NCBI GenBank assembly: GCA_016223135.1
Contig: JACRPQ010000002.1
Location: 36,626 to 100,625, forward strand
Origin: Chloroflexota bacterium
GTDB lineage: Bacteria > Chloroflexota > Anaerolineae > Anaerolineales > Villigracilaceae
Reading direction: 5' to 3'
DNA length: 64,000 nt
Shown piece after piece: positions 62,446 to 64,000 of this stretch. The position numbers and the translations under genes are program-made. The notes beneath the pieces were generated by a model. It saw only the letters and a list, made by a program, of their open reading frames with translations, made no database searches and was not told the DNA's origin. The first letter of the stretch is position 1; each line of letters opens with the position of its first letter.

Positions 62446-63213
62446 CTAAGCCTTTTCTACCTGCAAAAAGTCCAACTCGACCGGCGTTTCGCGTCCAAAG
62501 AACGAGACGTTGACGCGCACCTTCGAGCGCTCCATGTCAATCTCTGACACCACGCCGCGAAAATCGTTGAACGGACCGTCAATGATGCGGACGCGTTCGC
62601 CAACCTTGTACGTCACCTTGACAGTGGGCGCTTCGGCTTCCATGCGCTTGATGATTTGGGCAACCTCTTCAGGACGCAGCGGCGTCGGCGTGTTTCCCAT
62701 GCCGACAAAGCCTGTCACACCGGGCGTATTGCGCACCACGTACCAAGACTCTTCCGTCAACAGCATGTTGACCAGCACGTAGCCGGGGAAGATATGACGC
62801 TCCACAGAACGCCGCTTTCCATCCTTGACTTCGATCTCTTCCTGAGTGGGAATGACGACATCGAAGATTTTGTCCTTCATTCCCATGCTCTCGATGCGCT
62901 GTTCCAGGTTATGACGCACTTTGTTTTCGTATCCTGAGTAGCAATGGATTACATACCATGCCGGACCCTCGCCTTCGGAAACATTGTCAGAGGAAGGGGA
63001 AGGTTGGGGTTCAGGAGACGGCGTCGGGGCGGTTTGAGGCGTCTCTTCCTGAGGGGCAGACGGGCGTTCCGAGGAATCGCTTAAAGCGTCGGAGGCTTCC
63101 AACGTCGCTTTCACATCGGAAGCCGCTTTCTGTGGTTCGAGCGTTTCGCCCGTTGTTTCGGCTGTTTCGCCGGGCTGACGTTCGATAGGTTCGGGCGATT
63201 CTGGTAACACCAT
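62446..63213 (-). CDS. nusG: Transcription factor NusG with acidic N-terminal extension
   Basis: A 255-residue NusG. The conserved NGN domain begins at about residue 84 (PAWYVIHCYSGYENKV), and the KOW domain ends VRVNVSFFGRETPVELDF. The first 83 residues are a Pro/Ser/Glu/Thr-rich, probably disordered extension absent from E. coli NusG (181 residues). NusG couples RNA polymerase to ribosomes and Rho. It lies 24 nt after secE in the conserved secE-nusG-rplK order. The locus-specific paralogue is at 33747-34259. Confidence 0.95.
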   Translation of the reverse strand: MVLPESPEPIERQPGETAETTGETLEPQKAASDVKATLEASDALSDSSERPSAPQEETPQTAPTPSPEPQPSPSSDNVSEGEGPAWYVIHCYSGYENKVRHNLEQRIESMGMKDKIFDVVIPTQEEIEVKDGKRRSVERHIFPGYVLVNMLLTEESWYVVRNTPGVTGFVGMGNTPTPLRPEEVAQIIKRMEAEAPTVKVTYKVGERVRIIDGPFNDFRGVVSEIDMERSKVRVNVSFFGRETPVELDFLQVEKA

Positions 63214-63237
63214 TCGACCTCAATTCCTGGCGGTGGT

Positions 63238-63447
63238 TCAGCCGAGCAATAGTCCAATCAAACCACGCGCCGCACCGTCGGTCATTCCCAAAATGAAGCC
63301 GACGACAATCATGACCAAAATCACGAGTCCCGTCAATTGCAGGGCTTCGCGCCTTGTGGGCCAGGTCACTTTGCGAAGTTCACCAATGGTTTCGCGAAAG
63401 TACGCCTGAACCGGATTGGGTTTCTTGCCTTTTGCTTTCTCAGCCAA
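63238..63447 (-). CDS. secE: Preprotein translocase subunit SecE
   Basis: A 69-residue single-span membrane protein starting with TTG, 9 nt after AAGGAG. The motif FRETIGELRKVTWPTRREAL is diagnostic, followed by one transmembrane helix (TGLVILVMIVVGFILGM). SecE clamps SecY in the protein export channel. Confidence 0.94.
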   Translation of the reverse strand: MAEKAKGKKPNPVQAYFRETIGELRKVTWPTRREALQLTGLVILVMIVVGFILGMTDGAARGLIGLLLG

Positions 63448-63517
63448 GACTATATCTCCTTGAGTTTTTTCACGCCGTTAAAATGCCGCCTTTGGAAAAG
63501 CGGCATTGACATCCAGG

Positions 63518-63590
63518 CAGGCCAGGCAGGACTTGAACCCACAACCGCTCGTTTTGGAGACGAGTGCTCTACCAATTGAGCTACTGGCCT
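63518..63590 (-). tRNA. tRNA-Trp (anticodon CCA)
   Basis: A 73-base cloverleaf on the minus strand. The acceptor stem AGGCCAG/CTGGCCT is perfect, the anticodon arm CTCGT-CTCCAAA-ACGAG gives anticodon CCA, and the T arm is GTGGGTTCAAGTCCTGC. The discriminator is G. It sits between rpmG and secE, the common bacterial arrangement. Confidence 0.95.
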
Positions 63591-63593
63591 AAA

Positions 63594-63662
63594 TAGTCTA
63601 ATAGTCTCTGGTCTAGTAGTCTTGTCTTTGTATTGTCTCTGCGACCAACGACTATCAGACTA
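63594..63662. repeat. AGTCTAATAGTC-type palindromic repeat near rpmG
   Basis: TAGTCTAATAGTC (63594-63606) and GACTATCAGACTA (63650-63662) are inverted with one mismatch. The same ends form the extended arm inside the glycine riboswitch (38864-39006). The repeat abuts tRNA-Trp and continues to the rpmG stop codon. Confidence 0.7.
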
Positions 63663-63667
63663 TGTGA

Positions 63668-63838
63668 CTACTTCGTTTCGCGATGCGTCGTGTGCTTTCT
63701 GCAACGCGGGCAGTACTTGCTGAACTCAAGACGATTCGGGTCGTTGCGACGGTTTTTTTCAGTCGTGTAGTTGCGTTCCTTGCACTCGTTGCATTGAAGC
63801 GTAATGACGGGCCGAACGTCCTTCTTTTTAGATGCCAT
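63668..63838 (-). CDS. rpmG: Ribosomal protein bL33
   Basis: A 56-residue protein: [20 protein letters not shown], then [20 protein letters not shown] and [16 protein letters not shown]. It carries four cysteines in two CxxC pairs (16/19 and 43/46), so this is the zinc-binding form. It lies between tuf and tRNA-Trp on the minus strand, the conserved order. Confidence 0.95.
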   Translation of the reverse strand: MASKKKDVRPVITLQCNECKERNYTTEKNRRNDPNRLEFSKYCPRCRKHTTHRETK

Positions 63839-63858
63839 ACCAACTTACCAACTTTCTC

Positions 63859-64000
63859 TTATTCAAGGATTTTGGTGACGACGCCGGCGCCGACGGTCAG
63901 ACCGCCTTCACGGATGGCGAACTTGGAGCCCTGCTCCAACGCCACCGGCACGATGAGCTCCACCGTCAGGTTGACGTTGTCGCCCGGCATCACCATCTCC
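63859..64000 (-). CDS. tuf: Elongation factor Tu, C-terminal end (partial)
   Basis: The last 46 residues of EF-Tu are present; the gene runs off the right edge. The readable end is [33 protein letters not shown] and [13 protein letters not shown] before TAA, from domain 3. EF-Tu delivers aminoacyl-tRNA to the ribosome. It precedes rpmG by 20 nt. Confidence 0.97.
   Translation of the reverse strand, partial: EMVMPGDNVNLTVELIVPVALEQGSKFAIREGGLTVGAGVVTKILE

Overview
The window looks like a chromosomal segment of a Chloroflexota bacterium, most likely class Anaerolineae. This is an inference from protein style, two-subunit glycine dehydrogenase, promoters whose -10 box sits only 6-8 nt before the start codon, and many small palindromic intergenic repeats; no 16S gene is present to prove it. 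The sequence is GC-rich and gene-dense. Replication-neutral housekeeping genes on the right (tuf-rpmG-tRNA-Trp-secE-nusG-rplKAJL, lexA, corA) show normal bacterial chromosome organisation.

Positions 1-34,259 are a surface-polysaccharide locus of about 34 kb, almost entirely on the minus strand and read from right to left. It begins with a specialised NusG/RfaH-like antiterminator, followed by an undecaprenyl-phosphate sugar transferase, a sugar epimerase, heptose genes (GHMP kinase, GmhA, and a reversed GmhB), an acyltransferase, a polyprenyl-phosphate-type glycosyltransferase, a B12-type radical SAM enzyme, an O-antigen ligase/polymerase-like membrane protein with a TPR tail, two secreted Asp-box (BNR) proteins, two tandem asparagine-synthase-like proteins (one frameshifted), an ATP-grasp enzyme, a Wzm/Wzt ABC exporter and eight further glycosyltransferases. 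A PIN-domain toxin-type pair interrupts the distal end. Many neighbouring genes overlap by 4 nt (ATGA), so they are translationally coupled.

Positions 34,309-43,415 hold a DUF364-like gene, tRNA-Lys(CTT) with its own promoter and terminator, the glycine cleavage genes gcvH-gcvPA-gcvPB behind a tandem glycine riboswitch with a well-formed promoter and intrinsic terminator, recJ, and a few small proteins. Both riboswitch aptamers carry palindromic inserts in peripheral arms, one of them a repeat found again near rpmG.

Positions 43,415-52,514 carry clpB, a two-gene restriction-modification system, tgt, pepF, and an arsenic unit (arsR, arsM) with a palindrome repeated in front of both genes. Positions 52,573-57,698 are a six-gene operon in which a DUF2089-type regulator, a DUF4097-type beta-helix protein and two small YvlB/LiaX-like proteins all share the same short helical hairpin, alternating with two MFS transporters. 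Positions 58,126-64,000 carry corA, lexA with an SOS box, and the ribosomal/secE/nusG cluster ending in a partial tuf.

Several small dispersed elements (MITE-like or REP-like) are scattered through intergenic gaps; they overlap stop codons, flank the ABC exporter in inverted orientation, and sit inside the riboswitch. No CRISPR array, prophage, rRNA or complete transposase gene was seen.
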